A stretch of 7,931 nucleotides of DNA from Verrucomicrobiota bacterium. Lineage in GTDB: Bacteria; Verrucomicrobiota; Verrucomicrobiia; Limisphaerales; J093. The translations under genes were made by a program, and so were the position numbers. The stretch spans positions 1-7,931 of the forward strand of contig RFJD01000007.1 in the NCBI GenBank assembly GCA_003695015.1, read 5' to 3'. Position 1 is the stretch's first letter. Each line of letters begins with the position of its first letter. Shown one piece after another: positions 7,622 to 7,931 of the stretch. The notes under the pieces were generated by a model. It worked only from the letters and a program-made list of their open reading frames with translations. It searched no databases and was not told the origin of the DNA.

Positions 7622-7644
7622 TTGTTCCTTCGCCCCGGAGGGTT

Positions 7645-7931
7645 TCAAAGAGCCGTCTGGTCCTGCTCGCCGAAGCAGGCTCGCGCCGTCCCTGCCTTGG
7701 GCGGGCCAAAGACGTTGCCGTCGCCGATCTTGCCCGTCCGCAGTGCCTGGGTGATCGCCTTGATCGCCCGTTCGGCCCGGCTGTCGGCCGCCGCCGCCCA
7801 TGCCTTCACCTTTGGGAGGCAATCGCTCGTTTACTCGCCGCCACGGCGGATTTTCGTGTGGCCCTTTGCCGTCCCAAGCCCTTCGTCTCGCTTGCCGTCG
7901 GCCCCACGTCTCCCGGGACGGTGAGCGCGTC
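7645..7931 (-). pseudogene. decayed P-II nitrogen regulatory protein (GlnB/GlnK-like), 5' end beyond window
   Basis: No intact frame exists here, but two minus-strand frames join into a P-II protein. The first, from 7931, reads DALTVPGDVGPTASETKGLG then RQ, matching GlnB residues 18-39. A base is missing at the AAA run 7865-7867. The next frame then reads GHTKIRRGGE, stop (TAA, 7831-7833), TSDCLPKVK, and later ERAIKAITQALRTGKIGDG then NVF, ending in ACFGEQDQTAL and TGA at 7645-7647. With one base restored, the alignment to E. coli GlnB is ungapped and ends at residue 112. P-II trimers sense ATP/ADP and 2-oxoglutarate and control ammonium transport and glutamine synthetase. Here the uridylylated Tyr51 is a stop, Lys90 is Asn, Arg103 is Cys and Thr104 is Phe, so the product cannot work normally. 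The GC-rich third-position bias persists. The alignment was made by eye; the identity is strong, the original subtype unknown. Confidence 0.85.

Larger units (their letters stand above)
7203..7644. other. gene-free dnaA upstream region, possible regulatory or origin segment
   Basis: This stretch of about 440 bases lies between the P-II relic and dnaA. Frames through it give only low-complexity, Arg/Pro/Gly-rich translations with no recognisable family. It contains one consensus-like DnaA box, one near-match, a tandem repeat, GC palindromes and several short hairpins. It also has locally A/T-richer patches (about 7365-7410 and 7520-7572) unlike the surrounding sequence. No convincing sigma-70 promoter, tRNA, rpmH or rnpA was seen. 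It could carry the dnaA promoter and possibly origin functions, but two box-like sites are too few to call oriC. Confidence 0.5.

Noticed and set aside
7487..7822. Minus-strand 111-codon frame over the P-II relic
   Set aside because: Gly/Arg-rich translation without similarity to a family. The P-II match lies in the other minus-strand frames.
7571..7924. Plus-strand 117-codon frame opposite the P-II relic
   Set aside because: No recognisable domain and Pro/Arg/Ser-rich composition; best explained as antisense to the former P-II gene.

Overview
The window is a strongly GC-rich bacterial chromosomal segment in which every supported gene lies on the minus strand. It reads from right to left: a decayed P-II signal protein gene, a gene-free leader of about 440 bases, dnaA, an ABC transporter ATPase, a very large AsmA/TamB-like envelope protein, and an M20 dipeptidase cut by the left window edge. 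The protein styles (DnaA carrying GRDHGTVIHAC, and a large AsmA-like protein rich in Thr-Asn-Thr and Asn-Pro turns) suggest a Verrucomicrobiota-type organism. That placement is inference from style only, and no marker was compared with a database.

Region by region: 7645-7931 is a P-II (GlnB/GlnK) pseudogene. It aligns without gaps to E. coli GlnB from about residue 18 to residue 112 once one missing base is restored, and it has an in-frame stop exactly where the uridylylated Tyr51 should be. The stretch 7203-7644 holds no credible gene. It has one good DnaA box and one near-match, a perfect 2 x 10 bp tandem repeat, two GC palindromes and hairpins in the dnaA leader. dnaA (5805-7202) is complete. 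The ABC ATPase (4719-5768) follows after 36 bp, the AsmA-like gene (1236-4664) after another 54 bp, and the M20 peptidase (start 1258) overlaps the end of the AsmA-like gene by 23 bp.

The spacing suggests that dnaA, the ATPase, the AsmA-like gene and the peptidase could be co-transcribed, with the last two translationally coupled. The joint role is not obvious: replication initiation, an exporter ATPase with no permease in view, an envelope-spanning protein and peptide hydrolysis. dnaN, the usual neighbour of dnaA, is not next to it here. The most notable item is the unlabelled P-II relic upstream of dnaA. I found no CRISPR array, tRNA, rRNA, transposase or defence system.
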